NCBI RefSeq assembly: GCF_017498545.1
Contig: NZ_CP071793.1
Span: 10,410,256 to 10,474,255, forward strand
DNA from: Sulfidibacter corallicola
Lineage (GTDB): Bacteria; Acidobacteriota; Holophagae; Acanthopleuribacterales; Acanthopleuribacteraceae
DNA: 64,000 nucleotides
Reading direction: 5' to 3'
The first letter of the stretch is position 1; every line of letters starts with the position of its first letter. Made by a program: the position numbers and the translations under genes. Shown one piece after another: positions 9,784 through 18,790 of the stretch. A model generated the notes under the pieces. That model worked only from the letters and a program-made list of their open reading frames with translations, did no database searches and was not told the DNA's origin.

Positions 9784-11157
9784 TTGCCAAGAAAAGACCG
9801 CAAACTGTTGTTGATTGCCATGAGTGGCGTACGGGTCAAAGACCGGGAGTTGCTCGAACTCGGCATGACCCTGCCTGGATTCGTCGAGCGCAGCCAGGTG
9901 ATCGCCTCCTTGCCGAGCTTGTCGCTGCTCACCGTCGCGGCCCATACGCCGGCGAACTGGGCGATCACGTACCGCGAGGTGGACGAACTGAATCTCCCCA
10001 GGCTGAGCTCGATTGCCGATGAAGGATTCGACCTGATCGGGATCTCAGCTTTCACAGCCCGTATTTTGGATGCCTACGCCCTCTCGGACCAGCTCCGCGC
10101 CCTCGATCAGGTGGTCGTTCTGGGCGGCTTGCATGTGTCGGTGCTGCCGGAAGAAGCCGCACGTCACGCCGACGCCATCGTGGTCGGGGAGGCCGAAGCG
10201 GTCTGGAACCGTTTGATCGACGACTTCGAAAGCCAAACGCTGAAAAAACGCTACCGCGCCAGCGAGGCCCGCCCCAAATACCATCTCGGTCGATCACGGA
10301 TTCCACGCTACGACCTTCTGGATGTGAAAAAATACAACCGTCTCACCCTGCAAACGACGCGGGGCTGTCCCGTGGATTGCTCCTTCTGTGCCGCTTCGCG
10401 CCTGATCAGCAACTACAAGGTGAAACCCATAGACCTGGTGCGGCGGGAGTTGGAAGCGATCATCGATATCTGGCCGAAACCCTTTATCGAACTCGCCGAC
10501 GACAATACCTTTTTCAATAAAAAATGGGGCCGGCATCTGGCACAGTTGTTCTCGGAGTACCGCATCAAGTGGTTCACGGAAACCGATATTTCGATCGCAG
10601 ACGATGAACCGTTGCTCGAGCACCTCGCCAGATCGGGTTGCGCCCAGCTATTGATCGGGCTCGAGTCCGCAACCCCCGAATCGCTGAAGGAAATCGATGC
10701 CCGAAGTTGGAAACACCGGCAGTACGAATCCTATCTAAAAAGCATCGAGAAGATTCAATCTTATGGAATCTCGGTCAATGGATGTTTCATCTTGGGTTGG
10801 GATTCGGATGACACGAGCATTTTTGAATCGACTGCACAATTTGTTTCGGACAGTGCACTTGCCGAAGTGCAAATCACCTTGCTCACTCCCTTTCCTGGCA
10901 CCGATCTCTATCGCAGTTTGCATGACAGTGGTCGGTTGATCTCCGAACGATTCTGGGACAAATGCACCTTGTTCGATACGACCTTTCACCCCAAACGCAT
11001 GTCGGCCGACGAGCTTACGGCCGGTTTTAGATGGCTCATGACCCAAATTTACACGCGGCAAGAACACCAAAAACGAAAGCAAAAATTCAGATCCTGCATG
11101 CGTGCCGCTCGCATCACGCGGCAGTCTGAAGCACGGCAATCTGCGAGGTTGGCATGA
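9784..11157 (+). CDS. B12-binding-type radical SAM protein
   Basis: 457 residues from a TTG preceded by GGAGG (9772-9776). The N-terminal ~150 residues have the shape of a cobalamin-binding domain (DLIGISAFTARILDA, VVLGGLHVSVLPEEA). TTRGCPVDCSFC supplies the CxxxCxxC motif (Cys 195, 199, 202) that holds the SAM-cleaving 4Fe-4S cluster, and the SPASM-like extra Cys pattern is absent. The family includes methyltransferases, cyclases and ring-contracting enzymes, so the substrate cannot be told. The stop overlaps the start of the next gene by ATGA, so the two are translationally coupled and probably act together. Confidence 0.88.
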   Translation: MPRKDRKLLLIAMSGVRVKDRELLELGMTLPGFVERSQVIASLPSLSLLTVAAHTPANWAITYREVDELNLPRLSSIADEGFDLIGISAFTARILDAYALSDQLRALDQVVVLGGLHVSVLPEEAARHADAIVVGEAEAVWNRLIDDFESQTLKKRYRASEARPKYHLGRSRIPRYDLLDVKKYNRLTLQTTRGCPVDCSFCAASRLISNYKVKPIDLVRRELEAIIDIWPKPFIELADDNTFFNKKWGRHLAQLFSEYRIKWFTETDISIADDEPLLEHLARSGCAQLLIGLESATPESLKEIDARSWKHRQYESYLKSIEKIQSYGISVNGCFILGWDSDDTSIFESTAQFVSDSALAEVQITLLTPFPGTDLYRSLHDSGRLISERFWDKCTLFDTTFHPKRMSADELTAGFRWLMTQIYTRQEHQKRKQKFRSCMRAARITRQSEARQSARLA

Positions 11158-11942
11158 ATGATTTAAAGTCGCTTTTTTCGTCAAATCTAAAGCTGCTGTT
11201 TTTCAAAACCAGCAAGAGAGATTTCGATGCGTTTTCGCTGGATCACCTGAAATTGGGATTGTTCCTGACCTGGATCGTCGGCATGGGTCGCTGGTGGGAT
11301 GACCCCAACGCCAACATCCTGCAACACTTGGGAATGGGTTCGGTCATCTACATCTTCGTTCTGGCCGGGATCATTTGGTCTGTCGTATGGCCCCTGAAGC
11401 CGCGCAACTGGTCCTATCGCCACGTGTTGACCTTTGTTTCGTTGACGTCCCTGCCCGCGTTGCTCTATGCCATTCCCGTGGAACGATTCGTTCCCATCTC
11501 CACGGCCATTTCGTTGAATATTGGATTCCTTGCGGTGGTGGCGGCATGGCGCGTGGCGCTGTTCTTTTTCTATCTGAGCCGCCACGCCGATCTTCACTGG
11601 TTCAAGACCATGGTGGTGGGGCTACTGCCACTGAGCGCGATTGTCTCGTCACTGTTCTTTTTGAACTTACACAACGTGGTCTTCGATATCATGGGCGGCC
11701 TGCGGGACGAGGGTCCCTCGCCCCACGAGGGCGAATATTCCGTTTTGATGCTTCTGACCATGCTTTCCGTGATGTTGATCATTCCGCTACTTTTGACCTA
11801 TGCCGGTCTCATCTATCACGAGCACAAGGTCAAACCCAACCGGACGAACGCTCTCTCTAGGGAGCAGGTTGAACCGGACGCGTCGTTGGACCTCGACACG
11901 CCAAACGAAGTATTCCCAAATCATCGGGAAAAGGCCTCATAG
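11154..11942 (+). CDS. Integral membrane protein, coupled to the radical SAM gene
   Basis: 262 residues starting at the ATGA overlap. Five or six hydrophobic segments are visible (for example around LGLFLTWIVGMG, GSVIYIFVLAGIIW, ISLNIGFLAVVAAW, FKTMVVGLLPLSAIV and VLMLLTMLSVMLIIPLLL). The protein ends in a hydrophilic tail. The overall pattern recalls Yip1-type membrane proteins, but I cannot assign it. The last codons (CAAATCATCGGGAAAAGGCC, 11917-11936) are the apparent source of a segment repeated in the array just downstream. Confidence 0.75.
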   Translation: MNDLKSLFSSNLKLLFFKTSKRDFDAFSLDHLKLGLFLTWIVGMGRWWDDPNANILQHLGMGSVIYIFVLAGIIWSVVWPLKPRNWSYRHVLTFVSLTSLPALLYAIPVERFVPISTAISLNIGFLAVVAAWRVALFFFYLSRHADLHWFKTMVVGLLPLSAIVSSLFFLNLHNVVFDIMGGLRDEGPSPHEGEYSVLMLLTMLSVMLIIPLLLTYAGLIYHEHKVKPNRTNALSREQVEPDASLDLDTPNEVFPNHREKAS

Positions 11943-12263
11943 GACGACACTGGGATAGGACGACACTGGGGTCCAGGCAACACTGGGAAGGCTACACTGG
12001 GACGACACTGGGACACCCATCAAATCATCGGGAAAAGTCCTCGCGACACTGGGACACCCATCAAATGAGACACAACACTGGGACACCCATCAAACCATCG
12101 CGCGACACTGGGACACCCATCAAATCATCGGGAAAAGTCCTCAAAGCAACGCACCCAAAACTCCATTTGGGACACCCATCAATGACCACACTGGAAACTG
12201 GGATGGAAACTGGGACACTCAACATTTCCCGGTTGATCATTGTGGGTGTCCCCAATTTTCCCC
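11943..12263 (+). repeat. Array B: GGGACACCCA cores with ACACT flank
   Basis: Five perfect GGGACACCCAT cores (near 12010, 12051, 12080, 12110, 12169), a degenerate one (GGGACACTCA, near 12212) and one inverted core (12243-12252) fill the space between two convergent genes. The cores are preceded by ACACT rather than the GAATC of array A. The first 60 bases contain partial units (ACACTGGG). Two spacers carry CAAATCATCGGGAAAAGTCC (from 12020 and 12121), which matches the end of the upstream coding sequence at 19 of 20 positions. Confidence 0.88.
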
Positions 12264-12273
12264 TTTTGATCGC

Positions 12274-13200
12274 TCAGTCATCTTCTGAATTCAACTTGGA
12301 CAGCGCGTCCGAGGCGGCGGCGTGATCGGGCTTCAACTCCAGGGCCTTACGAAAGGCCTCTTCCGCACCGGCCTTGTCGCCCTGCTCGGTCAAAGCGCGT
12401 CCAAGGGAGAAGTACCCATCGGGTAGTTGTGGTGCCAGCTCGGTCAGGATTCGAAGCACCGCCACTCCCCGCTCCGGCATGCCGCGTTCGTGCATCTTGC
12501 CGGCAAAGTGTATCAGTCGCTTCGGTGTCCAGGATGCGTTGGCTTTCATGGCAGCCCGGTAGGAGGCTCGCGCTTTTTCGAGTTCGGGGCCGACGTACAT
12601 GTGGTAACAGCCGATGACGAAGTGACTGTAGTCGTGATTCGGGTGGAACTCGAGATTGATCTCGTGGGCCCGCTTGGCGTCGGCATAGGCCTCCTTGGCC
12701 GTGAGTCGATCTGCAGCCGCGCCGAGGGCCGCCCAAGGTCCAAAATTATAGCCCCCCTTGCCATAGTACTTTTGGCGCACCTCGCGGTACTCGGCCTCCA
12801 AACCTTCGATTCCCCGCTCCTCATACACGGCCATCAATCGATCCTCGAGTTTTCGTGGGTCGTTCGTGCCGTCGTGGCAGGTGTAACAACCGATTTGTTT
12901 CTGGTGCGGTTCGAAGAATTGAGCGTTGATTTCCTCGAGCATTTTGAACATGCTCCGCGCGATTTTTTTGGTCTTTTTCTCGTCGGAGGCGAAATCGAGA
13001 TCGTTCAGCTTCTCGGAAGTACCCGCATGGCAATGAGCGCAGCGAACCCCGAGATCCATGGACCAACTGCGCATATACCCCATGAGATCTTGTTTGGAGA
13101 TGTCCTCCGGCAACACTTTCAAATTGGTGAACTCGTCGGGTATCTGGGCCGAGACAAGGGGACCGCTAAGCACGAAGACGCAAAGAAAGGCACAGCGCAT
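12274..13200 (-). CDS. Dihaem cytochrome c with TPRs, reaction-centre-subunit-like
   Basis: 308 residues with a signal peptide cleaved after about VSA. Two haem-binding motifs, CAHCH (54-58) and CYTCH (105-109), lie in a region (LKVLPEDISKQDLMGYMRSW upstream, MFKMLEEINAQFF between) typical of the photosynthetic reaction-centre cytochrome family as it occurs in non-phototrophic Acidobacteriota. The C-terminal half is a set of TPR-like helices ending in GDKAGAEEAFRKALELKPDH. It is a periplasmic electron-transfer protein of unknown partner; there is no other evidence of phototrophy. It is transcribed divergently from the histidine kinase, with ~410 bases between (13201-13612) that must hold both promoters. 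Confidence 0.85.
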   Translation of the reverse strand: MRCAFLCVFVLSGPLVSAQIPDEFTNLKVLPEDISKQDLMGYMRSWSMDLGVRCAHCHAGTSEKLNDLDFASDEKKTKKIARSMFKMLEEINAQFFEPHQKQIGCYTCHDGTNDPRKLEDRLMAVYEERGIEGLEAEYREVRQKYYGKGGYNFGPWAALGAAADRLTAKEAYADAKRAHEINLEFHPNHDYSHFVIGCYHMYVGPELEKARASYRAAMKANASWTPKRLIHFAGKMHERGMPERGVAVLRILTELAPQLPDGYFSLGRALTEQGDKAGAEEAFRKALELKPDHAAASDALSKLNSEDD

Positions 13201-13612
13201 GGTGGGCTCCTTTTGAAATCGGTTGTGGGTTTTTCCCTGGAGTTTAGTAGGTGGCGAGGCTCGTTTGGACCGGGCGTGGAAAAGGTTTTGTCAGGAAACG
13301 GTCAAGATTTGGAAGGGTTTCGTCCACCTCGGTTCCCTCTGTCATTGGCGCCCTGCAGACACACCATGACCCAATCACTCCCCAGAGCTGACGCGCCCAC
13401 GATCCGACCTCTCACCTAACCAGCTATATATATTTATGTTACACATCCCGCTGATTGGCTCATCGGAGCCTTCTACTTCCGAAGAATCCTTCTCAAACGT
13501 GAATGAGGCTGCCGATTCGGAACCAGGTGGCGATCAATTCCCGCGGTTTGACCGTTCGCTGTCGCGCCGATTAAAGTGGGTAGAAGTACCACCGAATCTT
13601 CCTAGGAAGCCC

Positions 13613-15223
13613 ATGAAACGATTCCGCTTCGCCATGCCTTCCCGCTTCGCGGTCGTCATCTTCCAATTGACGGTCACCATGGTCTTGATCGCCATTCTCG
13701 CCTTGCAGGCCCAGTATGCGGTCCAGTCGCACCAGCTCACGGCGGAAAAGGTGTTGGCCGACTATGCAAAACTCGCTTGCCGCGAATTTATCAGCGCGGG
13801 CTCTTCGAGACTGGGTTATTACGCCCTCAATCCGGTGATGCGACAGTTCAAGGATATGCCCTGGCCAGAGTTGCCCAACCCCTTTTCGGCCTCGACAGTG
13901 AACCTGAGGGTCGTGGGGATCGAAGCCCTGCCGGCCACGATGCAATTTTCCTTCTGCCGTTTCGACCTCGATACAAAGACCGTCTATCATCAAGAGCGAC
14001 ATGCGCGGTCAGTTTTCGAAGGCTACCTGAACGAACTCGAACGCGTTCAATACGATCCAAATTGGCCTTTTGCACTCTGTTTCACGAAAGACGCACAGAC
14101 GGTGCTCGCCTATCGACGCGCCGGCATGGGCAACCGCTACGAAGGATTGCTCTTCGACCGTGCCCTGCTGACGTTGTTCTTCGAAAGCATACTGTCCCAC
14201 CGCAAATTGATCCCATTCGCGGAGGGTGATGCGGCCACGGCCAACAGGAATTTCGATCTTCGCGTTTCGGTCGCCGACGATTTGCTGTTTCACGCCGGGC
14301 CGAATACCCGAGGAATCGGGTCGGCGATGCATTTCGATTATGGGTTTCGGGAGATGCGGGTGAGCGTGGCTCTGGCGGAGGCCCAAGCCGGAAACCTGAT
14401 CATCGGCGGCCTGCCCCGATCGCGCCTACCACTGTTGCTGTTGCTCATGACCCTGGCCCTCGGCCTGGTGGCGATCAGTCTGTGGCAGCTCAAACGCGAG
14501 CACGAACTGATCGTGCGCCAAACGGACTCGATCGCATCGATTTCCCACGAGCTGCGCACTCCCCTGGCCCAAATCCAGATGTTCGCGGAAACCTTGCTCC
14601 TGAACAGGGTGCGATCACCCGAGGAAGCCCAGCGCGCGCTCGAGATCGTCTGCCAGGAGAGCCGCCGTATGGGGGATCTCGTGGACAACGTGATCCGGTT
14701 CTCCAGTTCGTTGCACGGCATGAACAAGCCCCAACTGACAGAGTTGTCGCCGGCGTCGTTGCTTCGAGAGCAGGTCGAACATTTCGAACCGCTGATCGCC
14801 CATACGGGGACGATCTTCGAGGTGGAAGTCCCCGAGACCCTCGCCATCCGAGCGGACCCGCGTTTCATCCGCCGCATCCTACGCAATCTCATTGACAACG
14901 CCATCAAGTACGGTCCGGTGGGTGCGCCGATCAGCCTGGGCGCTCGCCGGGAGAAGGGTCAGAAACGAAGGGTTCTGCTATGGGTCGAGGATCGGGGCGA
15001 AGGTGTACCAGAACGGGACCGCCAGCGGATTTGGCACCGTTTCGAGCGATTGAACCGGCACCGAAACACGGCGGTGGCCGGCACTGGCATCGGCCTGTGG
15101 CTGGTGCGCGAGCTGGCGAGGGTCCAGGGCGCACAGGCCTGGGTCGAAGAGAGTCGTCGGGGCGGGGCACGCTTCGTGGTGGCCTTCGAGGCCGCGAGCG
15201 ACCGTCACGAGGGTATGGCATGA
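13613..15223 (+). CDS. Membrane sensor histidine kinase
   Basis: I chose the ATG at 13613 (AGGAAG directly upstream, first residues basic, then a membrane segment); the frame is open back to 13436. The 536-residue product has a transmembrane helix near 20-40, a periplasmic sensor region of ~230 residues, a second helix near 270-292 and then the kinase core. The H-box SISHELRTPLAQ carries His about 312. The N-box is LRNLIDNAIKYG, and VEDRGEGVPERD and GTGIGLWLV are the ATP-lid motifs. There is no HAMP-like signature long enough to call. The stop overlaps the start of the response regulator by ATGA. Confidence 0.92.
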   Translation: MKRFRFAMPSRFAVVIFQLTVTMVLIAILALQAQYAVQSHQLTAEKVLADYAKLACREFISAGSSRLGYYALNPVMRQFKDMPWPELPNPFSASTVNLRVVGIEALPATMQFSFCRFDLDTKTVYHQERHARSVFEGYLNELERVQYDPNWPFALCFTKDAQTVLAYRRAGMGNRYEGLLFDRALLTLFFESILSHRKLIPFAEGDAATANRNFDLRVSVADDLLFHAGPNTRGIGSAMHFDYGFREMRVSVALAEAQAGNLIIGGLPRSRLPLLLLLMTLALGLVAISLWQLKREHELIVRQTDSIASISHELRTPLAQIQMFAETLLLNRVRSPEEAQRALEIVCQESRRMGDLVDNVIRFSSSLHGMNKPQLTELSPASLLREQVEHFEPLIAHTGTIFEVEVPETLAIRADPRFIRRILRNLIDNAIKYGPVGAPISLGARREKGQKRRVLLWVEDRGEGVPERDRQRIWHRFERLNRHRNTAVAGTGIGLWLVRELARVQGAQAWVEESRRGGARFVVAFEAASDRHEGMA

Positions 15224-15921
15224 GCATCAAGATCCTGGTGGTCGAGGACAACGAAAACATCGCTTACGGGCTAAAGAACAACCTGGAGATCGAAGGGTAC
15301 ACGGTCACGATCGCCGGCGACGGGAACTCGGCACTGGAGCAGGAAGCCCGTTGGCGACCGGATCTCGTCGTGCTGGATCTCATGTTGCCGGGTCTGGATG
15401 GCTTCACGGTGCTGCGCAAATTACGCGAAGCCGAGCGACCCACGCCGGTCCTCATCCTCAGCGCACGGGACGAGGAGATCGACAAGGTACGGGGCTTCCG
15501 ATTCGGAGCCGACCAATATTTGACCAAACCGTTCAGCGTTTTGGAGTTGCTGGCCCGGATCGAGACCTTGCTACGGCGCACCGAGGCACTGCGTCGCCTC
15601 GACGACAAGGAGCATCGGCCCTGCCTGAGCTTCGGCCAGGTGGAAATCTACCCCGAGGCTCGCGAAGTCAAGCGGAACGGCGAAACGGTTGCGCTGGCGC
15701 CCAAAGAGTTCGACCTGCTGATGGCGTTATGGGCCAGCAGGGGTGCCGTGGCATCACGCCTCGATTTGATTCGCAAGGTTTGGGGCTACCCGGGCGATGT
15801 GCTGACGCGCACGGTGGACACCCATATCGGCGAGCTGAGACGCAAGTTGGAAGAGGATCCAGTCCATCCGCGCCACATCCTAACCGTCCGCAAGGTAGGT
15901 TACCGCCTCAAGGTAGATTAG
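15220..15921 (+). CDS. OmpR-family response regulator
   Basis: 233 residues. The receiver domain has the acidic pocket VVEDNE, the phospho-acceptor Asp in VVLDLMLPGLDG, and Lys in YLTKPF. The winged-helix DNA-binding domain ends in RTVDTHIGELRRKLEEDP and VRKVGYRLKVD. It is the partner of the histidine kinase with which it overlaps. Its stop codon (TAG in GTAGATTAGATTGG) is the first part of a motif, AGATTAGATTGG, that recurs in array C. Confidence 0.95.
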   Translation: MSIKILVVEDNENIAYGLKNNLEIEGYTVTIAGDGNSALEQEARWRPDLVVLDLMLPGLDGFTVLRKLREAERPTPVLILSARDEEIDKVRGFRFGADQYLTKPFSVLELLARIETLLRRTEALRRLDDKEHRPCLSFGQVEIYPEAREVKRNGETVALAPKEFDLLMALWASRGAVASRLDLIRKVWGYPGDVLTRTVDTHIGELRRKLEEDPVHPRHILTVRKVGYRLKVD

Positions 15922-16150
15922 ATTGGATCGATTGGGATGGATTGATTGGGACACCCACGATTAGGGGAGATCAGGAGGCCAGATTGGTTAGATTGGGATT
16001 GGGACACCCACGATTAGGAGATTAGATTGGGGAGATTAGATTGGGACACCCACGATTATGGGGAGATCAGGAGGCCAGATTGGAATTGGGATTGGGACAC
16101 CCACGATTATGATGTCAGATTGGTAGCAGGCCAGATTGGGACACCCCATA
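15913..16150 (+). repeat. Array C: five GGGACACCC cores upstream of the transposase gene
   Basis: Cores begin near 15948, 16001, 16043, 16094 and 16138; four read ATTGGGACACCCACGATTA and the fifth diverges after GGGACACCC. Larger blocks such as GGGGAGATCAGGAGGCCAGA recur (15964 and 16060). The array begins within the stop codon of the response regulator gene, and AGATTAGATTGG-type sequence from that gene end is reused as flank. It lies about 220 bases upstream of the RAYT gene in the same orientation; 16151-16373 is AT-richer and shows no gene. Confidence 0.88.
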
Positions 16151-16373
16151 TTCTTGATTCGATCAGATCGGCAGGTCAAATTTTGTTTTGTTTTGGAACA
16201 CCATTTTCAAGCCAGCAACACAAACACCCAGATCACTCTCTTTGCCAGCTAAAAACAAATGCAACCATCGTAAAAAATCAGTCAAACCCAAAGAAAAACA
16301 CCCCCTCTGACAAGGGCTGTCCCAAGGGCGATATATGGTGACAAGGAGGGATCTTTTTTCTTTGGAGGGAACC

Positions 16374-17429
16374 ATGACCACAGCCCGTTCAAGCATTGTG
16401 AAAGACGGAATCGAGGGCGTCTACCACTGCATTTCGCGTTGCGTCCGACGTGCTTTTCTGTGTGGAAGAGATAGCATCACCAACCGCAACTTCGAACATC
16501 GAAAACAATGGATTCATCAACGATTGGTGGTACTCGCCGACATCTTTCTGATCGATGTCTGCGGTTATGCCATCATGGACAACCATCTCCACGTCATTTT
16601 GCGCAACCGGCCCGACCTCGCCGCAGACTGTTCCGATCAAGATATCGCAAGCCGCTGGTGGCGCCTCTTCCCCAAGCGTCGCAACAGGTGGCACCAACCC
16701 GAACAGCCGACCGAAGAAGAGCTGGCAGCCCTTCTCGCCGGCCAGGATCGAGCTGCGGAATTGCGACAACGCCTCGCGTCGATTTCTTGGTTCATGCGCT
16801 GCCTGAAGGAGCCCATCGCCAGGCGAGCAAACGCCGAAGACCAATGCACGGGACGATTTTGGGAAGGCCGCTTCAAAAGTGTCGCGCTCTTGGACCAGGC
16901 CGCGATCTTGACTTGCTCGGCCTACGTGGATCTCAACCCGATCCGAGCCGGCATCGCCCCCACTCCCGAGGCCTCGGCCTACACATCCGTCCAAGAGCGG
17001 ATTCAGGCCCGCCAGGCAAGGAGAAAACGGAATGCGATCGAGAGCGCCCTAATTTCCAAGCAGGTTGCCAACGGTGATTCGAACGAAGCCAAAAAGCTCC
17101 CACGCGATCACTGGCTATGTCCGTTGCGAGACGAGGGAAACCGCCGCGGCTATTTGAACATCGAGCTGGATGACTACCTCGAATTACTGGACTGGACGGG
17201 CCGCCAAATCGTGGAAGACAAGAAGGGCGCGGTCCCGGCGCATCTGGCTCCAATTCTGACGCGGCTGGAGGTCGATCACGAGCAATGGCTCAGGAGCAGC
17301 AGGAAATTCGGATCGATGTTTTACCGTGTGGCCGGTACCCTGTCGCGGATGACCCAGGCCGCGCTGGGCGCAGGCCAGCAATGGCTGAAGGGAATGCATG
17401 CGGGCCACATCGCATTCCTAAATGGATAA
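16374..17429 (+). CDS. REP-associated tyrosine transposase-like protein (RAYT, Y1 HUH family)
   Basis: 351 residues from the ATG at 16374, which follows GGAGGGA closely; an upstream in-frame ATG at 16335 is less likely. YHCISRCVRRAFLCG at the N-terminus, MDNHLHV with the HxH metal motif (71-73) and SAYVDLNPIRAG with the candidate catalytic Tyr (about 184) are the landmarks of the Y1 transposase family. Members of the RAYT branch are single-copy, lack IS200-type ends and act on short palindromic repeats elsewhere in the genome. Here array C lies directly upstream and further repeats directly downstream. The ~150-residue C-terminal extension is rich in basic and aromatic residues and probably helps in DNA binding. 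Confidence 0.88.
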   Translation: MTTARSSIVKDGIEGVYHCISRCVRRAFLCGRDSITNRNFEHRKQWIHQRLVVLADIFLIDVCGYAIMDNHLHVILRNRPDLAADCSDQDIASRWWRLFPKRRNRWHQPEQPTEEELAALLAGQDRAAELRQRLASISWFMRCLKEPIARRANAEDQCTGRFWEGRFKSVALLDQAAILTCSAYVDLNPIRAGIAPTPEASAYTSVQERIQARQARRKRNAIESALISKQVANGDSNEAKKLPRDHWLCPLRDEGNRRGYLNIELDDYLELLDWTGRQIVEDKKGAVPAHLAPILTRLEVDHEQWLRSSRKFGSMFYRVAGTLSRMTQAALGAGQQWLKGMHAGHIAFLNG

Positions 17430-17523
17430 AAATCCGGCCATTCCCTTCGCACGCAACTAGGACAGAAGAGGACATCCGTCAAAGGCTGCAGGGAATGCAT
17501 GCGGGACAGAAGAGGACATCCAC
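17387..17523 (+). repeat. Direct repeats overlapping and following the transposase 3' end
   Basis: GGGAATGCATGCGGG occurs in the last codons of the transposase gene (17391-17405) and again near 17490-17504. GGACAGAAGAGGACATCC occurs at about 17460-17477 and again at 17506-17523. The second block is thus a copy of gene-end sequence joined to a GGACAT-type core, the same arrangement as in the arrays but with a different core. Confidence 0.75.
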
Positions 17524-17644
17524 CAATTCCGGTGTGGTTCGCGCTTGGCGAGGAGAAACCAGGAGCGAACACACAGCAAATCAGGGTATTGAGTTTCTCA
17601 ATTTAGTTGATGGGTCAGCCACGACATTACTCGAAACGGCTTTC

Positions 17645-17655
17645 TATGGGTGTCC
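17645..17655 (-). repeat. Isolated TATGGGTGTCC core
   Basis: A single core with the TTTCTATGGGTGTCC context, close to the ATTTATGGGTGTCCC half-units of array D. It lies in the ~300-base gap between the transposase repeats and the LysR gene, which otherwise holds no gene. Confidence 0.5.
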
Positions 17656-17737
17656 TTACACGCACACGCACGCACCTACATGCATGAGGATTTCCAAGTA
17701 TGGCTGCGCTGATGAGGGCTCCAGTTCGATTCTCAAG

Positions 17738-18661
17738 CTATGGGTGGGGTTTTTTGTGGGTGTCCCAGTTTGGCTCGCTAGCGAGAATGTGTTGTTCGAG
17801 GGCGCTAATCGCAGCGTTGTCGGGCAGGTTTTTGCGCTTCACCAACACCACCGGAATGGTCGATTCGAGCTCAGGAATCGGTAAAATTCGCAACGAGCCC
17901 AGCCGCACCTCTTCTTCGATACTGGTGATTGGCACCAGCGATATTCCGAAGCCCGCCTCGACCATTCGTTTCTGGGCCGTCAAACTGTCGATGACGATCC
18001 AATCACCCCCCATCAAACCATTGCGGCGCAACAGGAGTTTGATCGATTCAGCAAACGGCTCGCCGGAGCTTCCAAGCGGGAATGTGATCCAGGGAATGCC
18101 CACCAGATCCTTCGCCGTGAGGTTTTCGTCCTTTGGCAGGTTGGCGTGAGGCGCACAAATGACAACCAAGGCCTCTTCTCGGCATGGTATCCAAACCAGG
18201 TCGGGATTTGGATCGGGAAAGTAGCGCAGGCCCAGATGCGCCTCGCTGGCAAGAACCAGTTGACTGACTTCGGCACTGCGAGCCGTACGCAGCACCAACC
18301 GGTTATCCGGGTGTTCTCGGCGAAACGTGATAAAGGACTGGGCGAGGTCCGTACTGGCCAGGGTACCCACCATGGCCAAGCGGAGGGACACTTGCGCGGG
18401 ATGCACATGAGTCCGCACCGCTTCGACCGCGTCCCGCGTCGCTGCTGTGATCGCGAGCGCGTGGGGTAATAAACAGGCTCCAGCCGAGGTCAAATGTACC
18501 CCGTCTCGCTCACGATCGAACAGGGCGACGCCAAGCGTTTCCTCCAGCATCGCAATCCGCCTGCTGACTGCGGATTGCGATAGGTGCAGCATCGTGGCCG
18601 CATTGGAAAACCCACCTGTTCGATGTACGGCGAGAAAAGCTTCTACTTGATGGAGTTCCAT
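17738..18661 (-). CDS. LysR-family transcriptional regulator
   Basis: 307 residues from the ATG at 18661 (GGGGA upstream); a TTG twelve bases earlier is possible. The winged-helix DNA-binding domain is clear: MELHQVEAFLAVHRTGGFSN, AATMLHLSQSAVSRRIAMLE. The remainder is a periplasmic-binding-type effector domain. It is divergent from the DUF6058 gene 129 bases away, the usual position of a LysR target. The last residues, NWDTHKKPHP, are encoded by a GGGACACCCACAAAAAACC repeat unit (17748-17766), so the natural C-terminus has probably been replaced by repeat sequence. The effector is unknown. Confidence 0.92.
   Translation of the reverse strand: MELHQVEAFLAVHRTGGFSNAATMLHLSQSAVSRRIAMLEETLGVALFDRERDGVHLTSAGACLLPHALAITAATRDAVEAVRTHVHPAQVSLRLAMVGTLASTDLAQSFITFRREHPDNRLVLRTARSAEVSQLVLASEAHLGLRYFPDPNPDLVWIPCREEALVVICAPHANLPKDENLTAKDLVGIPWITFPLGSSGEPFAESIKLLLRRNGLMGGDWIVIDSLTAQKRMVEAGFGISLVPITSIEEEVRLGSLRILPIPELESTIPVVLVKRKNLPDNAAISALEQHILASEPNWDTHKKPHP
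17748..17767 (-). repeat. Repeat core inside the LysR coding end
   Basis: On the minus strand this reads GGGACACCCACAAAAAACC, differing by one base from each of three units in array D (from 19502, 19544 and 19742). It encodes the WDTHKK part of the LysR C-terminus. Confidence 0.85.
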
Positions 18662-18790
18662 TCGTTTCCCCAATCCCAGCTATCGATTCTTTGCATTTTC
18701 CATATCATCGCCACCCCCATATGATGAACACAAGGCGAGACAAAAAGCGACCGGGTCGCAGGGCTTCTCGTACATTCCGCCAAATTGGAG

